A stretch of 6,402 bases of DNA from JAQGJA01 sp965651535 (lineage in GTDB: Bacteria > Pseudomonadota > Alphaproteobacteria > Micavibrionales > SZUA-601). Positions 1 through 5,900 of this stretch are shown one piece after another. The first letter of the stretch is position 1; every line of letters starts with the position of its first letter. Where the stretch lies: the NCBI GenBank assembly GCA_965651535.1, contig CBFGSX010000080.1, positions 1 to 6,402 on the forward strand, written 5' to 3'. The position numbers were made by a program, and so were the translations under genes. The notes below the pieces were generated by a model, which was given only the letters and a program-made list of their open reading frames with translations, ran no database searches and was not told the origin of the DNA.

Positions 1-1296
1 TCGAATGTCAGCGCCAGCATTGTCGCCAATCAATGCGCGACCGAGCCGGTGCGTCCGGGGCTGGAATGTCCTGTGACGGTGGCCATCAAGGGTGAGTCCA
101 GCGGGCGGTATCGCGTCGGAATGCTGGTGAACCATTCGGGCCGCACGCGCGTTTCCAACAGCGCGATTGTCGGGAATATCGGCGCCAGCAGCGGCACGGC
201 GACGGGTATGCCGCTTAATGAGGTCGAGGCCTTTCCGTCCATTGTCAATTTCGACAAGGCCAAGGGGCGCACCTTGCTGGTGCGCTCGCTTGTCTTGCGC
301 AACGGCTCGAGCGGCGAGATCACGGTCTCGGGCATCGATCTGGTCGCATCCCCGTTGACGGGTTTTTCGGTTTCCGCGCCGGATTGCGACAGTCTTGAAC
401 CCGGAAGATCCTGCGTTGCGACGGTGACCTGGGCGCCGTCCGTCGAGGGCAAGGCCGAGGGCGTTTTGGTGTTGCGCCATGACGGCCCGTCGGGCGACTT
501 GCAAATTCCGATCATGGGCGAATACGAAAGAACGAAGACGGATACGGCCGAGACCTTCCCGTCTCCCATTCCCGGCCAGGGTCTTTTGGTCGCCGATCGT
601 GATTCGATCAATTTTGGTTCCGGCATTGACGGCGCGGCCTCCATGTCGATCACGCTGATCAATATGGGCGATAAAAAGCTCCGCCTGAATCAGGTGCGTT
701 TGGCCGGATCGGATAACGGCTTGTCTTTGTCTAACGATGATTGCTTCGCGGGCAAGACTCTTGAGCGGAACGATGGTTGCGTCCTGACGATCAACTGGCT
801 GCCGCGCCGCAAAGGCCCGGTGATCGACGATATCCAGATTATCCATGACGGCGCGCGCGGCGTGCTGGTGCTGCCGGTGCGCGGCACGGCGACCGAGGTG
901 GTCAGCCTCAATATGCCCATGCTGGGCGGCGGGATGCCGAAACTGGGCCGGGGCGATCTCGATGAGTCGCTTTTGGGCGGCGAAAGCGGGCGCAAATCGG
1001 GTCTGGGGACGGATGGTCTGGCGTTGGCAACAGATGTATCGGGCCTGAACGGATACCGTGTGACGTCGCTCTCGGCGCAACGCGGCGTTATTTCCGGCCC
1101 GCGCGGGCGTGTCGTGGTGGTGGACGGGATGCCGGTGGCCATCTCGGGCGGGCACTGGATTCCCCGCGTCTTGCCCGAGGGCGTGGAATTGATCGGCGCG
1201 AAGGATTCCGTTTTCCTGATGTTTGACCGCTCCTTGGGCGTGATCGCGCCGGGCGGCGGAGCCTCTGTCGCAGCGCCTTCGGGAGGCGGCAGCTAG
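1..1296 (+). CDS. Periplasmic Ig-like-repeat protein with C-terminal GspC/PilP-like domain (5'-truncated)
   Basis: The frame is open from the first base, so the true start lies upstream; 431 residues are visible. There are three tandem beta-sandwich-like repeats. Each has a Cys pair (C12/C23, C129/C138, C248/C260 in window numbering), then a T-[VI]-x-W/I stretch, an H-[DS]-G motif and a closing [PV]-[IV]-x-G strand. The period is about 118 residues, resembling ASH / choice-of-anchor D Ig folds. A Gly/Met-rich linker follows (about 302-350). The C-terminal part, about 352-409, starts YRVTSLSAQRG and includes VVVVDGMPVAI and LPEGVELIG. It resembles the homology-region domain of GspC/GspB/PilP: small beta barrel, 'own value' strand, then 'effect at position' strand. 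The Cys pairs imply an oxidising periplasm. The gene sits 21 bp upstream of the secretion ATPase, so it is probably the periplasmic connector between the inner-membrane platform and a secretin. The family assignment is by pattern only. The signal peptide or membrane anchor is outside the window. Confidence 0.8.
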   Translation, partial: SNVSASIVANQCATEPVRPGLECPVTVAIKGESSGRYRVGMLVNHSGRTRVSNSAIVGNIGASSGTATGMPLNEVEAFPSIVNFDKAKGRTLLVRSLVLRNGSSGEITVSGIDLVASPLTGFSVSAPDCDSLEPGRSCVATVTWAPSVEGKAEGVLVLRHDGPSGDLQIPIMGEYERTKTDTAETFPSPIPGQGLLVADRDSINFGSGIDGAASMSITLINMGDKKLRLNQVRLAGSDNGLSLSNDDCFAGKTLERNDGCVLTINWLPRRKGPVIDDIQIIHDGARGVLVLPVRGTATEVVSLNMPMLGGGMPKLGRGDLDESLLGGESGRKSGLGTDGLALATDVSGLNGYRVTSLSAQRGVISGPRGRVVVVDGMPVAISGGHWIPRVLPEGVELIGAKDSVFLMFDRSLGVIAPGGGASVAAPSGGGS

Positions 1297-1310
1297 GAAA
1301 CGCTGCCGAC

Positions 1311-1314
1311 AGGA
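1311..1314 (+). promoter_or_regulatory. Ribosome binding site of the ATPase gene
   Basis: AGGA lies only 3 nt before the ATG at 1318, in the 21-bp gap after the previous stop. This is a close, modest Shine-Dalgarno. The next in-frame ATG (1378, residue 21) has its nearest purine-rich stretch (GGAGAAGG, 1351-1358) about 19 nt away, which is too far, so 1318 is preferred. Confidence 0.5.
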
Positions 1315-1317
1315 AAA

Positions 1318-3027
1318 ATGGTCGAAACGAAATCGCAGGACACCAAAAAAGGAGAAGGCCGCGAGCGCTATGTCGACATGGTGCAGCGCGAGCGCGCTCT
1401 TTTGGTTGAAAAAGGCGTCAATCGTTCGCTTGAGCAGATGCTGGTCGCGGCGGCGGGCTTTTCGGCCACGGATGAAAAACTCGATTCCGAGCGCCACAGC
1501 GCCACCGGCGACCAGCTGCGCGCCGCCATACCGGTTCAGGCCTGGATGCCGCTCAACATTCACCTCGTCGCGCTGACCGAAGGAAAATTGCAGATCGCGC
1601 CGCTTTACGATTTCAACGATCGGCAAAAAGAATCCCTGATGGCGACGATCCGCCGCAGCGGATTTCGTGTCGACGATATTGAAATTTTGTTGTGGGATCG
1701 CGGCGAGCTGATCGAAACGCTGCGCCGCGTGCACGATCTGTCGGCCGAACGAACGGAAAAAACGCTCAATAGCTGGCTGCGCGACATGGATAACGGTCTG
1801 TTGCTCAACCAGTTCGTGCGCGACATGATGGCCGAGGCGTTGCATTTGCGCGCATCGGATATCCATTTGCTCCAGGATCCGAATCCCGAGATTCCCAACT
1901 GGTTGAAATACCGTATCGACGGCGATCTCGTGCCGATGCACTTGCTGCCTTCCGATGCGATGGGTCGTCTGACGACGGTGTTGAAACGCGACGGGGGCTT
2001 GAACTTCGGCGATCGCGTCACGCCACAGGATGGACGTTTTAGTTTTGTTTGGCAGGGGCGCACCGTCGATGTCCGTGTTGCCGCCGGCCCGCAGGGGCAA
2101 GAAGGTGAAAAACTGACGCTGCGTCTGCTGGATCGTGCCTCGCTCAAGAGTTTCGACGATCTGTTCCGCCGCCATGAAAAAGTCAAAGAGGCGCTGCTCA
2201 AGGTGCTCGAGCCGCAGATCAAGGGGGATGGCGGGCTTTTGCTTTTGTCGGGGCCGACGGGTTCCGGTAAGTCGACGACCATGTATGCCGCGGTCCAACA
2301 GATCGACCGCCGCCGCCGTCATGTGCTGACCATCGAAGACCCGATTGAATACGAACTACGCTATGCGACGCAATGGCAGGTGATCCAAGGGCGCAAAGGC
2401 AGCGAGTTCGCCGATCTGATCCGCGCCTCGATGCGTCACGATCCCGATTACATCATCGTCGGGGAGATGCGCGACGGCGAGACGGTCGAAACCGCGCTCA
2501 AGGCGGCTGAATCCGGCCATACCGTGATCTCGACCATCCATGCGGATTCTGCGATTCAGACTCTGGAACGTTTGCGTTCCTTTATGCCGGTCGAGCGCGA
2601 CCGCGCCTCGACCTATACGTTGGCGCAACAGATCCGCGCCATTTTGAACCAGCGTCTCGTCAAGATCATGTGCCAGGGCTGTTCGCAAAAAGTCACGGCA
2701 GGCGATGTCTATTCACCCGAAGAATTGCAAACGATGAAAATCGAGGCGGGCCACACGGTGCGCCGCCATAATCCGAACGGCTGCGATTTGTGCAACCGCA
2801 CCGGCTATCACGGCCGGACGCTTCTTCTCGAGGCGTTGCTCGTCGAAGGCAATGACGAAACGCGCAACCAGCTTTATGCGACGATGATGCGCAACACCTC
2901 CGAGGTGGTCGACGTTCCCGGTGTGACCTTCTTCAGCCGCGCCGACAATATCCGGCAGCTGGTGCAGGACGGTCTGGTCGATCCGATAGCGGGTTTGCAT
3001 CAGGTCATGTCGCTGCACGAGGGTTGA
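1318..3027 (+). CDS. GspE/PilB-family type II secretion / type IV pilus assembly ATPase
   Basis: A hexameric cytoplasmic ATPase that would power fibre assembly through the inner-membrane platform encoded next. At 569 residues it has the normal length for the family. In order: a divergent N-terminal domain (about 1-165); an N2 domain with ASDIHL (179-184) and YRIDG (198-202); Walker A GPTGSGKST (312-320); an Asp box with IEDPIEYE (339-346); a Walker B region, IIVGEMRD (379-386, catalytic E383); and a His box, STIHADSA, with H408. A zinc-type tetracysteine motif, C452-x2-C455 and C489-x2-C492, is typical of GspE/PilB and absent from PilT. All catalytic motifs are intact. The GEMRD and AAESGH wording is closer to PilT than to classical GspE (GEIRD, AATGH), giving a mixed signature. 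The tetracysteine and the full N-terminal half favour assembly over retraction. The upstream gene ends 21 bp before it and the downstream gene starts 4 bp after its stop, so an operon is likely. Type IVb PilQ/BfpD/TcpT is the most probable functional counterpart. Confidence 0.95.
   Translation: MVETKSQDTKKGEGRERYVDMVQRERALLVEKGVNRSLEQMLVAAAGFSATDEKLDSERHSATGDQLRAAIPVQAWMPLNIHLVALTEGKLQIAPLYDFNDRQKESLMATIRRSGFRVDDIEILLWDRGELIETLRRVHDLSAERTEKTLNSWLRDMDNGLLLNQFVRDMMAEALHLRASDIHLLQDPNPEIPNWLKYRIDGDLVPMHLLPSDAMGRLTTVLKRDGGLNFGDRVTPQDGRFSFVWQGRTVDVRVAAGPQGQEGEKLTLRLLDRASLKSFDDLFRRHEKVKEALLKVLEPQIKGDGGLLLLSGPTGSGKSTTMYAAVQQIDRRRRHVLTIEDPIEYELRYATQWQVIQGRKGSEFADLIRASMRHDPDYIIVGEMRDGETVETALKAAESGHTVISTIHADSAIQTLERLRSFMPVERDRASTYTLAQQIRAILNQRLVKIMCQGCSQKVTAGDVYSPEELQTMKIEAGHTVRRHNPNGCDLCNRTGYHGRTLLLEALLVEGNDETRNQLYATMMRNTSEVVDVPGVTFFSRADNIRQLVQDGLVDPIAGLHQVMSLHEG
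3019..3023 (+). promoter_or_regulatory. Ribosome binding site of the platform-protein gene
   Basis: GAGGG lies inside the last codons of the ATPase gene, 8 nt before the ATG at 3032. Good sequence and spacing support this start and suggest coupled translation with the ATPase, whose stop (TGA, 3025-3027) lies between the site and the start. Confidence 0.65.
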
Positions 3028-3031
3028 TCTC

Positions 3032-4249
3032 ATGCAACAATGGATCGCCGAGGTTGCCGTCGATACGCGTGGAAAAATCCGCAAGGAAACGCGCACCTAT
3101 TATATGCCGACCATCGAGGATGTGCGCCGCCAGATCGCCGAAGAAGGCGGTTATCCTGTGCGTATCCGCGAACACAAGCGCTCGATCATGGAACGTATGC
3201 TGGCGCGCTCGAGCTGGCAGCAGGTGCAGCTGCTGCGCGGTATCCAGTTTAGGTCGAACTCGACCTCGCCTTCGGTGGCGTTCTGGCGCCTGATCGACGC
3301 CGAGACGAATCCGCGGATGCAGAATATCCTGACCCCCGCGCGTGAAGCGCTGGCGCGGGGCCTCGGCGTGATCGAGGGGTTGAAAGCCTTGCAGATGTTT
3401 GACCACTCGACCATTGCGATTCTAGCGGCATCGGAAAGATCGAACCGCCTGCATGAAGGGATCCCGCACGCGATCCAGAACATCACGCAAAAACGCAAGA
3501 ACGTCGCCAAGATCGCCGGAACGATTGCCTGGCTGGGTTTCGATATCTTTTCGATCGTGCAGGCGATGTTGTGGGGACGCGGCACGATCATCGGCTGGTT
3601 CAAGAAGAACGCTCCGACGGAGCCTGCGCGCAAGGCTGAATTCGACGAGACGATTACCACGCTTGAAAATCTGTGGAACGTGCTTTTGGTGATTGCGCTG
3701 GCGGCGGGGGCGTTCCTGGTCTGGACAGTGATTTCCTTTTGGATCAATCGCGGAAAAAAAGACTGGCCGACGGCGCGCATTGTGCGGCGTATCCCGCTGA
3801 TCGGCGGCTATTTGCGCGATCTGGGTTTTGCCGATTCGATGGCGGCGGCGGCGCGCATGATTCACGGCAACGTGTCCATCGTCAACGTGCTGCAACAGGC
3901 GGCCGAGGCGACCAACGTGCCCGAGGTGGCCAGTTTCTGGCTGGACGCCTATGCCGATCTGTCGCGCGGGATCACGCTGGGGGCGGCGCTCGACCGCGAT
4001 CCCTTGAGTCGCGGCGAACGCATGGAGTTGATGACTGTGTCCGATCTTAATCAGATCGCAACGGTTTTGGAGGCAATCTCGGAAATGAGGGCTCAGGCGG
4101 CAAGCTCGAAAAACAGCTTGATCGTCTGGCTGGCGTTCATCCTGACGGGTCTTTACCTGTTGGTCGCGTTTGGTTCGGCGATTTTCGCCCTGCGTCTGAT
4201 GAACTTCAGCATGGACAACCTGATGAGCGATATGCTCGGCGGTATGTAG
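3032..4249 (+). CDS. GspF/PilC-family inner-membrane platform protein
   Basis: A polytopic inner-membrane protein of 405 residues, the usual size for the family. It would contact the ATPase and move pilin subunits out of the membrane. A short N-terminal cytoplasmic domain comes first, with a YYMPTIEDVRRQI stretch that resembles the GspF N-terminal region. Then come two T2SSF-type helical repeats: about 90-157 (containing ILAASERSNRLHEGI, matching the family's 'E-x-G-x-L' region) and about 260-355 (containing MIHGNVSIVNVLQQAAEAT). Membrane helices are seen at about 158-180, 217-238 and 363-387, as in GspF/PilC. A charged loop of roughly 35 residues joins the first two helices and would be periplasmic. 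The sequence is divergent, but the repeat-TM-TM-repeat-TM order is diagnostic, and the position directly behind the ATPase (4-bp gap) is the canonical GspE-GspF arrangement. The type IVb counterparts would be PilR (R64), BfpE and TcpE. Confidence 0.9.
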   Translation: MQQWIAEVAVDTRGKIRKETRTYYMPTIEDVRRQIAEEGGYPVRIREHKRSIMERMLARSSWQQVQLLRGIQFRSNSTSPSVAFWRLIDAETNPRMQNILTPAREALARGLGVIEGLKALQMFDHSTIAILAASERSNRLHEGIPHAIQNITQKRKNVAKIAGTIAWLGFDIFSIVQAMLWGRGTIIGWFKKNAPTEPARKAEFDETITTLENLWNVLLVIALAAGAFLVWTVISFWINRGKKDWPTARIVRRIPLIGGYLRDLGFADSMAAAARMIHGNVSIVNVLQQAAEATNVPEVASFWLDAYADLSRGITLGAALDRDPLSRGERMELMTVSDLNQIATVLEAISEMRAQAASSKNSLIVWLAFILTGLYLLVAFGSAIFALRLMNFSMDNLMSDMLGGM

Positions 4250-4261
4250 GCGGGAAAACGA

Positions 4262-5191
4262 ATGGTAGAAAGCGCAACCTTTTCAGCAGAACGAAGAACG
4301 GCGGTCGGTAAATCGGGTGCGGCGGCTTCGTCGAACGAGACGGGCCTTTTACCCTATCTGCCCGGCGATCTTATCGGCGGCTCCGTGCCCCATATTGCCG
4401 GTTCCGAGGATGAATCGGTCTGGAACGCCGCCGCCCAGGCCTGCGCGACGGATCGTGTGCATTACGTTTACAGCGTTGACGAGGGCCGCGTGTGGTATCT
4501 GGCCGCGCCGTCTTCGACCATGGCGTCGAACCCCGACAGCTGGTGTCCTCTGGCGGCGGCCTTGCCGGGCAATAGCGAATACTGGGATCGGGAAACCGTT
4601 TATCTCTATGATCAGGAAGGGACGGCCGCCGGCCTGCGCTGGGACGAGGAAACAGGCCGGATGCAGGTTTTCGTCGGCCCGTCGCGGACGGTTTTGCCGC
4701 GCCTCCAGACTCTCGATGCGAATTTCGTGACCATCAACGCCGAGCGCGCCAAGCCTGTGCCGTGGCGCAACATGGCGCTGAACGAGGAAAAACTGTCGCG
4801 CGCAACGGTGCGGATTCTGGTGTGGTCGGGGACAGTGGTCGCGCTGGCGGCGCTGGGGTTCTGGTTTGTCACCCATGTGGCGGCGGTGGCGTTGCGCCCC
4901 AATCTGACCAAGGCGCAGGCGGAAACAAAAGCCGCCACGGAAAAACTGATGCTGCAAGCCTCGCAGGTCACGCGCAACGATTCGGATCGTCATATTTTCC
5001 GCCTGCAGGAATTGCTGCTCCAGCTCCAGAACATCAACGGAACCTTGCTCAAATACGAGGTCAAGGGCAATAACGTGCTCTGGGAAGCCTTGATTCCGCC
5101 GGCGACCGGCGGGGACGGGCTCAAGGCCTTGCGCGCCAAGGCGGTGGGATCGTCGCCGGATGGCCGGATCAAAATTCAAGGCAATATGTAG
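4262..5191 (+). CDS. Bitopic alignment-subcomplex protein, PilN/GspL-like periplasmic part
   Basis: The protein has 309 residues. Residues 1-180 form a soluble, probably cytoplasmic domain rich in Trp, acidic residues and short beta-like segments (for example VHYVYSVDEGRVWYLAAP); I do not recognise it. One membrane helix follows at about 185-211 (ILVWSGTVVALAALGFWFV), then a heptad-like coiled coil (about 213-260) rich in Ala, Gln, Lys and Leu. A short C-terminal domain reads LWEALIPPA ... DGRIKIQG, which resembles the end of PilN/GspL-type ferredoxin-like folds. Known T2SS/T4P logic places such a protein between ATPase and periplasm: GspL, PilM+PilN, or BfpC/R64 PilO in type IVb systems. The cytoplasmic domain would be the ATPase-docking part (inference). 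The start at 4262 is 12 bp after the preceding stop, with a weak GCGGGA purine stretch at 4250-4255. Function rests mainly on topology and context. Confidence 0.75.
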   Translation: MVESATFSAERRTAVGKSGAAASSNETGLLPYLPGDLIGGSVPHIAGSEDESVWNAAAQACATDRVHYVYSVDEGRVWYLAAPSSTMASNPDSWCPLAAALPGNSEYWDRETVYLYDQEGTAAGLRWDEETGRMQVFVGPSRTVLPRLQTLDANFVTINAERAKPVPWRNMALNEEKLSRATVRILVWSGTVVALAALGFWFVTHVAAVALRPNLTKAQAETKAATEKLMLQASQVTRNDSDRHIFRLQELLLQLQNINGTLLKYEVKGNNVLWEALIPPATGGDGLKALRAKAVGSSPDGRIKIQGNM

Positions 5192-5206
5192 AGATAATAT
5201 CTAAAA

Positions 5207-5236
5207 TTGTCCCTAAAGTTAAAATTCTTGTAAAAT
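5207..5236 (+). promoter_or_regulatory. Candidate sigma-70-type promoter
   Basis: TTGTCC (5207-5212) and TAAAAT (5231-5236) are separated by 18 bp. They match four and five of six consensus bases of -35 and -10. Transcription would start near 5243, at the second GAGATAAT, and serve the PilO/GspM-like gene and the pilin-like gene. This is a weak call, because AT-rich DNA gives such matches easily. Confidence 0.28.
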
Positions 5237-5274
5237 CTCTATGAGATAATCGGCTTAATATACAAAAAAGCCTC

Positions 5275-5281
5275 AGAGGGG
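5275..5281 (+). promoter_or_regulatory. Ribosome binding site of the PilO/GspM-like gene
   Basis: AGAGGGG ends 10 nt before the ATG at 5292. It is a strong purine-rich Shine-Dalgarno directly after the AT-rich island and fixes the start of this gene. Confidence 0.6.
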
Positions 5282-5291
5282 AATTTCGCGA

Positions 5292-5873
5292 ATGGCGCTT
5301 CCATCGCCCGATATACAATCGTTGAAAAAAATCAACTGGCGCAAGGTGGCCTCGTATGCCAACCCGCAATCCGTCAAGGATTTCGACGCTTTTCTTGACC
5401 GCTTGCCGCAGCGCGCCGGGATGAACGGCATCATCATCGCCAGCATCATCTGGGGGATTGCCGGGGCCGCGATTTTGTTTGCCTATACCAAGTCCGTGGA
5501 TATCCAGAAACTGCACGAGGAAATGACCCAGGCCGAAGCCTTGCGCCCGACCGTTCCGGTCATCAGCCATATCAAGGTTCCCGACGCCCAGATCAAGGCA
5601 CAGGTCGAGAAAATGCAAGCCATCTACAAAGGGCTTTCCATCGATATGAGCGGCTCGACGGTGAAGATTTCCGCCGCCAGCGCGCGGGATTTTGCGGCCT
5701 GGCGGGCGGCCATCGGCGATCTGGCCTATGGCGGGATTGGCTGGCGCGTGCAGGTTTCCGAATTATGCGCAGGGCGCGAATGTTCCGGGACGGCCGGACG
5801 CTCCGGCGCGGCGCTTCAAGCGGTCTTGTCAGTTCAGCAACTAGATATTAACCTTCAGGGCGTTAAAAGCTAA
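5292..5873 (+). CDS. Bitopic alignment-subcomplex protein, PilO/GspM-like
   Basis: The protein has 193 residues: a cytoplasmic N-terminus of about 43 residues, one membrane helix at about 44-65 (GIIIASIIWGIAGAAILFAY), then a coiled-coil-like stretch (67-120). The C-terminal domain has the alternating pattern of a ferredoxin-like fold (SGSTVKISAASARDFAAWRAA, split here around S124 to A144, then IGWRVQVSEL ... ALQAVLSVQQLDI). That order and size match PilO and GspM, inner-membrane scaffold proteins that dimerise with PilN/GspL. C159 and C164 form a close pair (CAGREC) between two predicted strands, probably a disulfide hairpin in the periplasm. R64 PilP is an alternative name by gene order. It follows the PilN/GspL-like gene but is separated from it by the AT-rich island, so it may be transcribed separately. 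Assignment is by topology and context; sequence identity to known PilO/GspM would be low. Confidence 0.7.
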   Translation: MALPSPDIQSLKKINWRKVASYANPQSVKDFDAFLDRLPQRAGMNGIIIASIIWGIAGAAILFAYTKSVDIQKLHEEMTQAEALRPTVPVISHIKVPDAQIKAQVEKMQAIYKGLSIDMSGSTVKISAASARDFAAWRAAIGDLAYGGIGWRVQVSELCAGRECSGTAGRSGAALQAVLSVQQLDINLQGVKS

Positions 5874-5889
5874 AACATGACCAGAAAAC

Positions 5890-5896
5890 AGGGGGG
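5890..5896 (+). promoter_or_regulatory. Ribosome binding site of the pilin-like gene
   Basis: AGGGGGG lies 4 nt before ATG 5901 and 10 nt before ATG 5907. ATG 5877, also in frame, has no purine-rich stretch upstream. The site therefore favours 5901 or 5907 over 5877. Confidence 0.5.
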
Positions 5897-5900
5897 TCTC

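Larger units (their letters stand above)
5192..5291. promoter_or_regulatory. AT-rich intergenic island with short repeats, candidate regulatory region
   Basis: This 100-bp gap is about 31% G+C by count, against about 60% in the genes around it; it is the only long gap in an otherwise tightly packed cluster. It carries GAGATAAT twice (5191-5198 and 5243-5250) and TAAAAT three times (5202-5207, 5220-5225, 5231-5236). There is a small inverted repeat, AGATA-A-TATCT (5192-5202), and another, ATCTC-TAT-GAGAT (5235-5247). Such spaced repeats could bind a regulator, but each is short enough to arise by chance in AT-rich DNA. No convincing intrinsic terminator is seen: the 5-bp hairpin is weak and lacks a T-run. 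Confidence 0.5.

Noticed and set aside
30..662. Antisense open frame (210 codons) opposite the Ig-repeat protein
   Set aside because: Low-complexity Ser/Pro/Thr-rich translation without a family match; the sense frame shows internal repeats.
1097..1108. Perfect 12-bp palindrome GCCCGCGCGGGC
   Set aside because: It lies inside a coding region, is pure G/C in GC-rich DNA, and has no partner copy, T-run or promoter nearby.
1605..2282. Antisense open frame (225 codons) opposite the ATPase gene
   Set aside because: The sense strand carries highly conserved ATPase motifs over this stretch; the antisense product is Ser/Arg-rich with no domain.
1318..3027. ATPase as a dedicated PilT-type retraction or DotB-type conjugation ATPase
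   Set aside because: The long N-terminal region and the C-x2-C / C-x2-C tetracysteine are GspE/PilB features, and the gene directly precedes a GspF-family gene.
4349..5179. Long antisense open frame (276 codons) opposite the PilN/GspL-like gene
   Set aside because: It is a shadow of GC-rich codons on the plus strand; its translation is rich in Arg, His, Gln and Pro with no recognisable domain, and the sense frame has a clear topology.
5235..5247. ATCTC-TAT-GAGAT hairpin as a transcription terminator after the PilN/GspL-like gene
   Set aside because: A 5-bp AT-rich stem with no following T-run is too weak for an intrinsic terminator; kept only as a possible operator element.
5228..5261. Alternative promoter TTGTAA ... 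TAATAT
   Set aside because: The spacer is 22 bp, outside the usual 16-18 bp range; the other -10-like match (GATAAT, 5245) would leave only 11 bp.
5271..5279. CCTC-A-GAGG inverted repeat over the Shine-Dalgarno of the PilO/GspM-like gene
   Set aside because: A single-base loop cannot form a hairpin, so RNA-switch control is not supported.
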